64,000 bases of DNA from Nymphaea colorata (Eukaryota; Streptophyta; Magnoliopsida; Nymphaeales; Nymphaeaceae): positions 15,672,106-15,736,105 of the forward strand of contig NC_045141.1 of the NCBI RefSeq assembly GCF_008831285.2, in the 5' to 3' direction. Positions 24,532 to 36,179 of the stretch are shown piece by piece. The notes beneath the pieces are model-generated. The model did not search any database, was not told the origin of the DNA, and saw only the letters and a program-made list of their open reading frames with translations. Position numbers and translations under genes: made by a program. Every line of letters begins with the position of its first letter. The stretch's first letter is position 1.

Positions 24532-26394
24532 ATGGGCACCTCTTTCGCACCCTTGATTCTCCTTGCCACTGTTTCCTTCTTCCTCTTTTCCAAGGTTTTA
24601 CCTCAGCAACCATACGTAGGGTCGCTTACCACGGCCTGCGAAAACACAAACGTCTCCAATTCTCTATTTGGTTATAGCTGCAACGGAAGAGATAGAAGCT
24701 GTCCAACTTTTCTGATCTTCAGAGCAACGTCTCCTTACAAGTCGGTGTCATCAGTTGCAACACTTCTGTCTTCTAATCCATCGAAGCTTGCCCAGGTCAA
24801 TGGTGTCTCCCTCTCTTCAATCTTTGACGATAAGAGGCAGGTGATTATCCCTGTAAACTGTTCTTGCACAGGTATCTATTACCAGCATAATTCAACTTAT
24901 ACCATTCAAGGAGGTGACACGTACTTCTCTGTAGCAAACAACACATATCAAGGTCTATCGACATGTCAAGCATCACAGAGCCAGAACAGTTATCCTGCAA
25001 CTAAATTGCCGGTAGGTTCAGAGATTATTGTTCCGTTGAGATGTGCGTGCCCTACAAAGCAGCAAATCAGTGCCGGTGTGAAGTATCTTCTGAGCTATTT
25101 GATTGTTAGCGGTGACATTGTTGACAGTATCAGTAGAAGGTTTGGCGTCAATACAGATAGTACCCTTAATGCTAATGGACTTGAAGAGGACTCTACCATC
25201 TTCCCATTTACTACACTTCTGGTTCCTCTGCAAAATGAACCTTTGGTGTCTCAAACCATCACTCCACCACCTCCACCACCATCTTCAACTCCTCCACCTA
25301 ATCCTGAAAAGAAAAAGTCCAAAACTGGCCTTTCTGTAGGTATTGGAGTACCAGTCACTGTGATCTTGATCCTCGGTTTGTTTCTTTTCTTTTTTAATAA
25401 GAAGAAAAAGGGGCCCAGTGAAGATGTGATCAAGGAAGAGTCTGAGGAAAGGTATCTCAAAAGAGAGGTGAAGACGGATTCCATTTTGGCTGATGAGCTT
25501 CTTACCGGTGTATCTGATCTACGCCATTCCTTAAAGGTGTATAAATTTGAAGAATTGCAGGCGGCTACTAACAATTTTGGCGAAGTATGTAGGATTCAAG
25601 GCGCTGTCTTTCGTGGGGTATTCGAGGGGGATATAGCAGCTATTAAGAGAATTGATGGAGATGCTTCCACGGAAATAGAAATTGTGAAGAAGTGGAATCA
25701 CTTCAATTTGATCAGGCTCTCTGGTGTTTGTTTCCATCAAGGCTACTCCTTTCTTGTTCATGAGTACGCTCAAAATGGATCGCTTAAGGACTGGATCTAT
25801 GGCAGGGATGGCTTGTATTTGAATTGGATTCAGAGGGTACAGATTGCTCTCGATGTGGCTAGTGGACTTCAGTACCTTCATTATTATGCTAATCCTCCTT
25901 TTCTGCACAAGGACATAAAGACGAGCAATATTCTCCTCGATGGTGTCTTTCGGGCAAAGATTTCTAATTTCAGGCTCGCAAGATCGGTGAGGGGCAAGGA
26001 AGAAGAAGACTTTGTTCTGACAAGGCATGTGGCAGGAACAAGAGGCTATTTGGCACCTGAATATCTGGAAAACGGATTGATATCTCCTAAGCTTGACGTA
26101 TATGCTTATGGAGTGGTGATTTTGGAGCTCATGGCAGGAAAAGAAGCTACAGAGTCTATGGAACAAGCATTAACAGCAAAAGTCGAGCACAAGTCACAGG
26201 AGATTGCTGGTTTCATGGATCCTCACCTTCAAAGCAACTACCCGACGGAGTTAGCCAGTCTCATCATGAAAATGGTAGAAGGCTGCTTGATGAAGGATCC
26301 ATCAGGCCGGCCTTCCATGGATGAGATTGTCAGTTCATTGACAAGAATGCTAGCGGTTTCACTAGCATGGAAATCCTCCAATACCATATCCTAG
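24532..26394 (+). CDS. LYK5: LysM receptor-like pseudokinase, LYK4/LYK5 type
   Basis: Intronless 620-residue plasma-membrane receptor. Residues 1-25 form a signal peptide. The ectodomain has three LysM-like modules (about 69-108, 121-168 and 184-233) linked by the CxC pairs at 110-112 and 171-173 typical of LysM receptors. A proline-rich stretch (245-257) leads to one membrane helix (about 268-288) and a KKKK stop-transfer. The cytoplasmic kinase-like domain spans about 336-608. It keeps a beta-3 lysine (AAIKRI, Lys372), HKD (459-461) with Asn466, and APE (508-510), but the glycine loop is degenerate (IQGAVFRG) and DFG is replaced by NFR (479-481). Family members LYK4/LYK5 take part in chitin perception together with CERK1 and are weak or dead kinases, so this protein probably binds ligand and signals through a partner. 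Exact orthology (LYK4 or LYK5) is not resolved. Start is the first ATG giving a signal peptide. Confidence 0.93.
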   Translation: MGTSFAPLILLATVSFFLFSKVLPQQPYVGSLTTACENTNVSNSLFGYSCNGRDRSCPTFLIFRATSPYKSVSSVATLLSSNPSKLAQVNGVSLSSIFDDKRQVIIPVNCSCTGIYYQHNSTYTIQGGDTYFSVANNTYQGLSTCQASQSQNSYPATKLPVGSEIIVPLRCACPTKQQISAGVKYLLSYLIVSGDIVDSISRRFGVNTDSTLNANGLEEDSTIFPFTTLLVPLQNEPLVSQTITPPPPPPSSTPPPNPEKKKSKTGLSVGIGVPVTVILILGLFLFFFNKKKKGPSEDVIKEESEERYLKREVKTDSILADELLTGVSDLRHSLKVYKFEELQAATNNFGEVCRIQGAVFRGVFEGDIAAIKRIDGDASTEIEIVKKWNHFNLIRLSGVCFHQGYSFLVHEYAQNGSLKDWIYGRDGLYLNWIQRVQIALDVASGLQYLHYYANPPFLHKDIKTSNILLDGVFRAKISNFRLARSVRGKEEEDFVLTRHVAGTRGYLAPEYLENGLISPKLDVYAYGVVILELMAGKEATESMEQALTAKVEHKSQEIAGFMDPHLQSNYPTELASLIMKMVEGCLMKDPSGRPSMDEIVSSLTRMLAVSLAWKSSNTIS

Positions 26395-27966
26395 TTCTGA
26401 GCTCCAAAGCAAAAGCTTTTCAACCAGATTAAACAAATCAACCATGGCTTCTGCATGGGGTGTAGCGGGAGTTACAGGTGTGACCTTCCGTCAAATCATG
26501 TAGACAAACTTATCATGAACTTCGATGAGTTGTTCAGACCCTTCAGTCCCTGTGAACATCAACAGTTGTTTTCTGATTAATTATTTTAGCAGAAGTAATA
26601 GTTCCTCTGAGCGCCAATCTTGGTGCATATACCCAGTTAATTTGTCACAAACTATTGTAGGTTTTTATGGACGACTACCGCTCGTGATAATATTTTGCTT
26701 CTTGCGATGCTGTAACTGATTAACGCGATGCTGTAACTGATTAACGTGCGTGTGATCCTGGAATTTGACAGTAGTTTTTGGCTTGTCTTCCACGGAACTG
26801 CCATTCTGGATAGTGTGAAACAAAATTTACCTTATTCTGTTGGGGAGATATTGCTTTCACGTCACTCAGAAGGATCACAGTTCACATATGCCAATAAATC
26901 TTTTTATGTTGTTTTTTTCCCTCGAACTTTTTTCTACTCCGAAAATTCTGACTGTCATTTCAAGGTTATTCGTATATTCCATATTTATCCATTCCAGCAA
27001 AGTAAGCAGTAGTCCACCAAATTGAACATGTGGAAATTCAAGCCCCAACCCTGCTTTTCTTTCTATTCTCGTTTTATGGTATAAAGTTGCAGTACGAAGT
27101 AATGACAGGCTTTATAAGGCCATGTGAAACAGCCTGATGGCTGCAGTATATAATTTTAAAGACCTTCAGGTTGACCCCAGATTAGCGCCACACAAAAAGA
27201 GAAGCTGATGAATTCAAAGGTGGATATGTACATCGAAAATATTTTTAGATGTTGAAAATAGATTTCACTATGCTACTTCATGCACAATTTGAACGATGAA
27301 GAGCACCGCAGCGTCCAAATTCATTGCTGCATGAACTTGATGTCGAAGATCACGTGTTGCTACTTGCTAGCATGCGCACTGCCAATGAAAATAACTGGAG
27401 AATACAACGTCACCTTGGTTGCAACCCTTCAACAAAAATTTAGTTGCTTGACTGAACATAATCGCTGATGTGAATTCAGAGCTGATAAAAAAATGTCATC
27501 GGTAACAGAAAGGAATCCCTTAAATAATAAACTGCGTGTTGCAAGGAAAATACAGAACAGATTCCCCAGTTTGAATTTCTACCATATTGCCGAGGAGCTG
27601 ATCATCTTAGGCAGTATACCCACTTTCCTTCCCCTTTATACGACAAATACAACCGACTGACTTCTGAACAAAACCAAGTTTCCTACAAATAAATAAAAGG
27701 GTATGTGTGTACCAGCGCGCGCGAGAGAGAGGCAGAATAATAAAAGAACCTTTCGTATCCTGCATACTTTTTAATACGTCTGACACTGTACTCTCTCCAC
27801 CAAGTATATGGGGTTCTAGGTTCTAGCATATGCATATCTCAGTTTGTCAATATACACAGACACAAAGTACTTGAATCCGATGATCTTCTGACAGTAATGA
27901 TCAGATTTTGACAATGTCTTTCTTATAATGATGCTTCACAGTAAAGCTGTATGTTGAAAACTTATA
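26395..27966. other. Convergent intergenic gap, LYK and DA1 3' ends
   Basis: The two flanking genes converge here, so it should hold both 3' UTRs. A 21-bp tandem duplication (GCGATGCTGTAACTGATTAA unit) occurs at about 26704-26745. I see no gene. Confidence 0.55.
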
Positions 27967-30900
27967 TCATGGGAACATGCCCGTCAACCGAATGTGGTCC
28001 AATGTCCTTTTGAGACCATACTGAAGAACAGCTCGATTTCCAGCTCTGAAACCCCCTCCATATGTTGGCGAAGGATCTGACTCGATCTGGTGAATGAAGA
28101 ATTCCCCAAGTTTCCTTTCAAAAGGGGTCCTAGTGCCCTTCTTTGATGTTGCAGAAGATGATGATGCCGATGAAGTTGATCCAGAACTATTTCCAGAGCC
28201 TGACATGATCTCCGACTCTAACCACATGTGTGCTAGAACTTGGCAGATCCCCTCTTCCACGTCTTGTCTCAGAGATCGGTATCCTGTTTGGCAAAATGTT
28301 GGATTTTGTATCAAGAACTTTCTGACAAGTATGAGGGCTGTTCCTTCAGCACTACAAGTTTGATATGTGGAAATACTTTTACTGTAATCAATTTTCACAG
28401 ACACCAACAAACATGACTCATGCTCAGCAGCCTTTGTTTTTCCAATGCTTCCATTGGTCAAACAGATATCAGACCAAAATCCATTGGACCGTTGTTTTCA
28501 GATCTCTGAACCTGTGTTCATCTTTAAATAATATCAGAATTTATCATGTTTGCAGAAACAGTTTTTATACACATTCACTAAGGGGACGTTTGATTACTCA
28601 GGATTTGAAATACATGGATCTGATGTGGCAAAAGATCCATGGTAAAATCTATAGTGTATCAAACTAAACTAAGGATACTACGTCAGACCTAAGATCCTCA
28701 CTTAAGATCCTTATTTTACTTCTTTGCATTGAGAAAAAGCATCGGACTTAAGATCAGAGGGGGAAGGATCCAAACTTAAATCTACAGCTTTCAAATCCTG
28801 AGGATCTCAAATCCGAGACTATCAAAACCCTATGACAACTTTTTATGCTTCTATAATTTTATTGGTCAGTTTTAAATGACACTGATTTTTTGTCAAAAAT
28901 AAGCTTTGCTTAACGGGCTTTTACATTGCAGATAGGAACTAAAAAAATGAGATCTGTAGCATTGTTTCCGCATAAAGGTAAACTACAGAGACATATAATT
29001 CAGTACCATTAAGCCGTAGCCAAGCATGCATCATTTCATGGGCCAAGATTGAGCCTGTCAACAATCTGCAAGCAGGAAAAATCAAGTCAGGTTACAGTTT
29101 CCAGCAGCTACAGCATAATAATTGATGAATATACAACGGAAATAACCATATCTTCATCTAAAATTCTGGTTTTGCATCACATGGAACAGAAAGGTGTGAA
29201 ATATCAGCAAAGATGCATTTATTTATGAGATTAAAATGGCTAAAGAAGAAAAAGGAGAAAAAGGATAAGACATAGTGTTCTGGTTGCTAAAACTTAAAAA
29301 CACAACTATGTTTTGGATGTGAGAAAAATTCCTCCACTTTTTTGTGTTGGTTGACTACACAATTCATACTTCAATCAAAGTTGCTGATAGATGTGATGCA
29401 ATTACCATTTTTTCCACTCAATTTTTTTTCCAATAGCATTCAATTTTTTAGTGAATGTTAAGATAATTACTTAGTGATGATGAAAGATCACATCCAAGCT
29501 TTTACAAATTACCAAAAATATTGCAAAACTCCTTCACAGTTCATTGAAACACCAAAATATGTGAAAGGATTATTTTCCACTTAAAAGTATCTCAGAAAAA
29601 GAACCTAGCACTTGGTGTTCATAAAAAATCACACCCAAGCTTTCACATTTCAAGAAAAGAACAATCACAAATGAATGTTCTAATTTTGAGATAAATTAAG
29701 TTTTTAGAGTCGAGAAGAGGTTAGAGTCGAGAAGGGGTTAGTTAAATGACAAATTGATCGTCAAGTTGGCTTAGTTACAATAAGAGTGAACAAATGCATG
29801 CGAATCTGAACGAAACTGTCATTCTCTAGATAAGTCAAATATAGGTGTATTATGAAGTATGAGTAATATCCTCATGTTAGTTGTCCTTTTGGGGATTTAT
29901 TAAATCCTCAACTACACTTTTGATTACTATCAATTTTTCTCTATTGCTATTGTGGTCAAAGTCAACTGTAATTCCAAAATGGGTCTTCAGTTGCCTAAAG
30001 GGGTGGTGTCCAAACATTTCGGTGGTCTACAGGTGAGACTCGTGAGTCACCATGGTTAGTAAAAGGCAAAGAGGCAATATTAGTGGCAATTCAAACAGTA
30101 GACTGTAGAAGAGGAAAAACATTGAGCTGCGGTCTTCATGCTATAAATGAAGATACAAAATGGTACCTTGGAAGTCCGTACAAGATAAGGATTGCAGTTA
30201 CTTCACAATGGCGAGACAATCTATATGGTTCAGTGATCATATTAATAATGGAATTTCCTCTTCCAATTTTAGGTCCTCTCCGGATCTGATGAAATTCAGA
30301 ACAAATGCTTGAAATGAAATTTCTAGGTAGTTATGACTTTAAGGAGATTCTGATAGAATGAAAGCAAACTCACAGTGCTAACTGTCTGCTCCTCAGAAAG
30401 ACAAAGCCCTCTGGTTTCAGGCAGATGGTGTCCCTGCACACATAAGATTGATCATGGAAGAGCACTTGAGTAATAAAATAGTTCAAGTTCTTAAACTACA
30501 ACTGACAGGACTTCCACTTCAATTTAGATGCCTTACTTGTTTTTCTCCTTCCATGGCCTCATTCAATGCCTGCCTCTCAACTAATAACAATGGAATTTGC
30601 TGCCCCACTTTCATGTTTAAGCCTTCATAAAACTCTCTTATATCAAGGAATAATGGTTGGCACTCACTTGTATCCATGATTGAAAAGTGCAAACATTCCA
30701 AACAGAGCTTCCGTCCATCACCCAAGGAAACGTACTGTACATTGCGAGGCTAAAATTCAAAACAGAAAAGATCTCTTGAGTATACCACATGAGCAGTAGA
30801 GTTGAGGAGACTCATAGCAGAAACTTATAATGCTAAAAACTTTAAAAATTCTTTTATTAATACAGTGCATATCAGACAATTCTTAATGTGGCAATACATT

Positions 30901-33900
30901 GTGGGAATCATAGCAACCTATTGCACCTTTGACAAACTATCGTGCAAATCATAACTATAATGTGCAGCATTGGCATATAAAAGAGCTCTAACGATTAGCA
31001 GCAGCAACTTTCTCCTCTAGGGAAAGGGATCAACTGTTCTACCTCCATGTGTTCACAACTACAGCACCTTGGGGTATTGTCAAACTCATGCGATGGACAA
31101 TATTTCTGTCCCCAGAAAGGATGCGCTCTAAACTCGACCATACCAACTCCGTTTACTGGAATCTGCAATAAAATGATCACAGAAGAAATTAAAGGATGTT
31201 TTAGACATTTAGTTAAGTTCTGGACAGCATTGAAAATAAGCAAGAGCACGTGCCCGTATTACAGGTGAGAAAACGGCGAACTCTTTAACATCTACTAAAT
31301 GAATAAGTTGTTAGCACCAAGTTCTAAGCCTGTGCATCAGGCCGGGTACCCGACAGGTACCCGATACCTGGCCCGACTCGGGCCTAAGAAATAGGCACTG
31401 GGCCAGCCTGATACCAAGTGGGCTTGATAAGTTATCGGGCCGGCCCGACTAAGCCCGATAAGACATTTTTAATATTTATTTTTATTGATCTCTATATATA
31501 TATAATTATAATATCTTATTACAATTAATTATATTTATATATTATTTTCTATTAACAATATATATTTTTAAATTTTAACCGGCTGGGGCCGGGCTTGGGT
31601 TTGGGTACTGGGCCAGGCCCGGGCCACCGATGCCCAGGCCTACCAAGTTCCTACATTTCCATGCCAATGTGCAAAACTGGAAGAGAATATTATGAATGAA
31701 CTGTAATAAAGTTAAAAAAAGAAAAAGATCATGAAGCTTGAGCAGGCCATATATAAAGAGAAAAAAATGATTTGATGCAAATAATTAAGTTTCGATAGAA
31801 AGATGTATTGGCACCAAAGTATCCATGAAAAAAGCTACTTACAAATTGCTTGCAGACATCACATTTGGGATGATGACACTCTTGATAGCAGGACTTGTGG
31901 TATGGGTAGTTCCCAGACATAGAAAACTATCCAACAAGAAAAATTAAAATAATATTAATACGTACAATGTGAGCTGACCATTGAAATATAAAGAGAGAGA
32001 TAGTATAGAACATGTGCAGCATTAGAGTGCTGCATACATAAAATAGCCACAAATTCAATAAATGACAGTCATCTATCCCAAAGTTTTATACCTCCATTTC
32101 ATATATAGGCTGATTGCAATAATAACAGCGAAAACATTCTGGATGCCAAAGTGCACCCATGCAATTCAGGAAGCGGTGATGACCAATTTCATTGTTGCAA
32201 CCAGCACATAACCTGTATAGATAGAGAGAGATGTCTAAAATGTGGCATTGTCGGAATACAGCTTCCACATCTATGATGAGTACATATGCATATGATTGAT
32301 TGGAGCAAATGGATACAGGAGATGGATACAGCAGCACTGAATGTTAACATTGCAATGCTATTCTAGGAATCAAGATAAAACAAGTCTGCTGCAGAAACAG
32401 AGAATAGATATATAACTAATAACTACAGGAAGCTAACTACGAACATAGATACCACAATGATAATGTCGAAAGGCCCAAGCTACAAGATTCCTCTACTACA
32501 TTCCAAGTAAGCGATGTTATTCACAGATCAGATCAAGAGTGAAAACCAAGATATTGGGTCTAGTAGACCAAAATAGCATCCAATCAACCTCTCATTCCAA
32601 AGCTTAGCATCCAATCAACCTCTAATTCCTCACTGAAACAACGCAGGCTAATTAAAATCATGATTTACATTTTTTTTATTTGTCACTTTCATATAAACAA
32701 TAAAAAACAGTCTAATTGATTTCATAGATCAGTACAAGCCAATTCTCGGTTCTTTTTGCAAAATAATTCAATCACAGCATCAATTACTAACAACATTGGC
32801 TTGATCTTACCAACGCTGCTACAATCAAGGAGATAAGAACAATTAATGGGATTCCAAGCCAAAAGGCCATTTTCCACACCGGAGGATTGACAGAGATAAT
32901 CATTTCTGGCCTTGACATCTCCACTGATTATAAAAGGAAAACCTATTCCCTGATGCATGCAGAACCATTGGTTCAATGAGATTCCAACCAAAACAGCCAT
33001 CAGTGTATATACAACCCACGGTTTTGCAATTAACTGAATGTGAAAATGATATGCTGTTAATGCATGGAAAGGCCTTGTGGACACAAAGGCCACTGCAGAA
33101 CACCAAACTCTAATATGTACTATGTAAAATATTATGGTCTACTCCAAACCACTGGAGAAATAAATTGAAAAAAAAAAAGAACTTCCTGCCAGACTGAGAA
33201 AGCCAGAAGCACCTTAATCCAGTCAGAAAGGGAAATGGAGGAGGCTGATGAGTATTATCATTTGCCCAAAGGGAATCCAAGTTCATACTTGCTTGAAGAG
33301 CTCTTGCAAGTTCCTCGTCTTCCTTTAGGTTGGGACCTATTTTGACAAGAACACAACATAAAGTATAAGACAAACTTCAGAACTCCTTTTTCCATGATTA
33401 TGATAATAGCAGGGAAAAAAAAATATATGAATGCAAGAAAGAGGAAAATCCACCAAGCAACTCACTGAGTAAGAATTAGAAATGGGTCAAATGGAACAGC
33501 AGATTTAAAAAGCATAATGGCCCTAAAGAAACCACTGGACACACACATATGCCATTGCATACAGATATAGGTAGATATGATCTAAGACACCTAAACCTTA
33601 AAATTAACCTTGAGCAAATTCATTTATTCAGAACTTTCAGTTCATCCAAAAGAGGTTACATTTTGACATGGTGAGTTTATGTGGCAACCATGTGATTGGA
33701 ACAGAAACATAGATAAAATACCTCAAGAAGCAGCTCTTCTGGCCATTAGAAGGAACAAAATGTCTTTAAAAAACTGATCAGCCTCATGATGTTGGAAGTT
33801 TTCATGAAAATAAAATGGTAAAGTTGATCGGTGTAATACTTAGTCATAATATAAATAAATAAACGAACAAATATTATATACATACATACATATATAGAAA

Positions 33901-34409
33901 TATACAGATTGGCACTTACAAATTATATGAAATGAATATTATAATAATCAGTAAAAAGAATTGCTTTCTAAAAACAGGACTAAAATGCAGAAATCACTTA
34001 AAACAATAGAGATATATAAATCCAAAACTCATCTACTTACCAGTTGCGTTCCATTTCCTTTGCTCCTGTTCCGCAATGGATAGTGCAGTTGCACGGTCTA
34101 ACTCTTCATCATTATAATGAAACTGAGTATCCTACGTTTATATGCCCAATGGAGACAACATAGAAATGAAAACTTGGAGGCAGCAAGCGAAATGCAACTA
34201 GTGAAGTTCAGAAAGAGAGCTATGTTTGTAAACTAGACCGGCAGAAATGGAAAAGATCATACCATGGAAGTTGTAGATGGATCGAAAACCCTGTCCTCTC
34301 CAAGAGTTGCATGATATTGACCTGCTGATACTATAAGATTTGAACTTTCAGATGTCGTACTTAGCCACCGCATGATAAAAGATGCTCCACAAATGCGATC
34401 CTTCACCAT
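27967..34409 (-). CDS. DA1: DA1-family ubiquitin-activated peptidase (UIM-LIM-peptidase)
   Basis: Eleven coding exons on the minus strand: 34409-34263, 34131-34041, 33336-33213, 32212-32092, 31926-31843, 31162-31043, 30749-30537, 30433-30374, 30285-30167, 29065-29007, 28283-27967. They total 1455 bases in frame: 484 residues, normal for the family. Order of domains: two ubiquitin-interacting motifs ([13 protein letters not shown] about 57-69; [13 protein letters not shown] about 85-97), a LIM zinc-binding domain starting CAGC at 123, a second Cys-rich LIM-like stretch (CDVC...CCSC), and the C-terminal zinc peptidase domain with HEMMH at 369-373. DA1 proteins limit seed and organ size by cleaving growth regulators after ubiquitin activation. 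All zinc ligands and catalytic residues are present. The start is either Met1 (34409) or Met13 (34373); the latter gives MRWLS, which aligns better with the MGWL start known in the family. Confidence 0.95.
28581..28830. mobile_element. MITE in a DA1 intron (TA-flanked)
   Basis: The left end AGGGGACGTTTGAT...GGATTTGA (28581-28608) and the right end TCAAATCC...ATCAAAACCC (28807-28830) are imperfect inverted repeats. TA lies directly outside both ends (28579-28580 and 28831-28832). It lies in the DA1 intron between the exons ending 28283 and 29007. The 250-bp size, lack of coding capacity and GTTTGAT-type ends fit Tourist/Stowaway-like MITEs; the superfamily is not settled. Confidence 0.65.
31317..31650. 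mobile_element. hAT-type non-autonomous element in a DA1 intron
   Basis: The element 31325-31642 starts TAAGCCTGTGCATC and ends GATGCCCAGGCCTA, which are inverted repeats with two mismatches. It is flanked by a perfect 8-bp direct repeat CCAAGTTC (31317-31324 and 31643-31650), the length hAT transposases make. Ends are rich in GGGCC/GGCCC words, the centre is AT-rich. It sits in the DA1 intron between the exons at 31043-31162 and 31843-31926. The foldback at 42.4-44.7 kb contains related end sequences. Confidence 0.85.
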
Positions 34410-35826
34410 CTTTACTGCATAAAAGTGCACAATGTTAAGAAAGAAATAGCTTTTCAATATGCAATTTCTTCATGAGGTGCATATTTTGAAAAAATACATT
34501 TAGCAATGGAATTTCCACATTACTGTAGTTCAGATTTAAATAACAACAATAACCAACAAAATTTTACATAGACAGAATGCATTTGATTAAATCCTCAACT
34601 TTTCCTCAGATCAAAATAATCAGCACAATCAGCAAAATTCAACAAATCTGTGGACTGGATAAGCAGAAAAGAACAATTACAACTCTCTGGATCAATAATA
34701 TCCATAAGTAACTGCCAAGCCTTTCGCTGTAACTCCAGAATTTAGGAGTCAGCTTGAAATTTTCCTTCATATGCCAAACTGATATCATGTCAAGCAAAAT
34801 ACAAGTTCGAAAGCAGCAGAGTATGAGCAATTTCAACAGAATGGTAGCTCATTATACTAATTGATACCCTCAGAGGAAAGTCTCATTTCTGTCTTAAGGA
34901 TCCAGGACTCCAGGTTACTGAATCTTTGCAGTAGCACATCCAGTTAAGTCTCCAAAAATAGCAAATAAATTCGTATGACAAATATGTTTGTAGAATCTCA
35001 CTCCACCTTAGCAGTAAGCACTATACATGCTTTAAAGTGTCACAGCATCGATTCAGTGTGCAAGAAGGATAACTTGAGGACCTAAATGGTCACAACATGT
35101 ACATATACATGCTTTTCTCAGTTTTATTTGCAACACTCTGCACTGTTTGACAGAGCAAATGAAACTACAAGCAGGACACCGAGTTTCAAGTAAAAATATC
35201 AATAGAAGTGAAAACAGTAGCATAAAAAATTAAAACAATTATAAAATATGAAAATGAGTAAAATGTAAGATAAATATATGAAAAATTATATGCATACTTG
35301 TAATAATATGATGTCATACATATCACTGTTGAGAAGATATTTATAGTTAACTTCTTCGTACACAGATTCCACGAATAAGTATTCCGCAAGAAGGTCAAAA
35401 GACAGATATCATAGAATCAACAGACGAATTAAAATATCGAACCAAGCATATGGAAACAGAAAAACAAATACCCACCATTCTTAATCAATCCGCACCATTT
35501 CAGAATCGACCAAAGACAGGCACCAACCGCTGTAAAAGGAACCTACAGGCTACCACAACGTATATAGCAGTCAATCCAGAAGAACCATACTACGGAAAAC
35601 CACCCTCAGGATATCATCTTAATTGTCACAACTCCCCATTTCAAAAATGGAAAAGAAGAAAAAGAAAAATCTCCTCTTCAACATAAAAATGTGCATAGTG
35701 ATAGAAGGGGGGAAAAAACAACCTAAAGAATGTATCGGCTAGACAGGAAGGTAAAAGAAAATTAAAAGTAAAGAAATAAGAGAAAGCGTTTATAAGAACA
35801 AGGAAGGCGTTCGAGAAAGAACCCAC

Positions 35827-36030
35827 CTCAGCCTCAAGGTGCACAGCACAATAGGCGACCAGATAGGAACTGCTAACTCAAAACCCTGAAATAAGGTGCC
35901 GGGTTCGTATTCACGCTCATCCAGAACAAAAGAAGTCTTCCCTAGTTCGATCAACAGATGGAGGGTGGCTCAGAAGCAAAGAGGATCATGGGATTTCTCT
36001 ACTTCCTCAAGTGGTGTATGCATCGTCACC
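35827..36030 (-). other. Probable 5' leader exon of DA1
   Basis: No coding exon precedes 34409, where a splice acceptor (TATGCAG, exon from 34414) opens the first coding exon, so a leader exon is expected upstream. The minus strand has a TATA box at 36056-36065 and a plausible donor GGCTGAG|GTGGGT at 35827. Transcription from about 36030 would give a non-coding exon of about 200 bases and an intron of about 1.4 kb. This is inferred only from signals. Confidence 0.45.
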
Positions 36031-36055
36031 ATCATCATCGCAGCAGTAAGCTCAC

Positions 36056-36065
36056 GTTTTATAAG
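36056..36065 (-). promoter_or_regulatory. Probable TATA box of DA1
   Basis: On the minus strand CTTATAAAAC is a near-consensus plant TATA box about 230 bases before the inferred leader-exon donor. No other good match lies between it and the coding exons on this strand. Confidence 0.5.
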
Positions 36066-36179
36066 GCTTCGCAAAAGAATCTCTCTCGCCCGGAGTATAA
36101 GTTTCTACGTTACTACGTCACGTATGCTGGTCGTTTCTAACGTGAAAACTAACGCATCCACCAATTTAACATAAAGTAC

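Noticed and set aside
25531..26166. 211-codon minus-strand frame opposite the LYK kinase domain
   Set aside because: Antisense shadow of a recognised coding exon; no domain of its own.
35958..36140. Plus-strand frame MEGGSEAKRIMGFLYFLKW near the DA1 promoter
   Set aside because: It lies opposite the inferred DA1 leader and TATA box; short, His-run containing and without family features.
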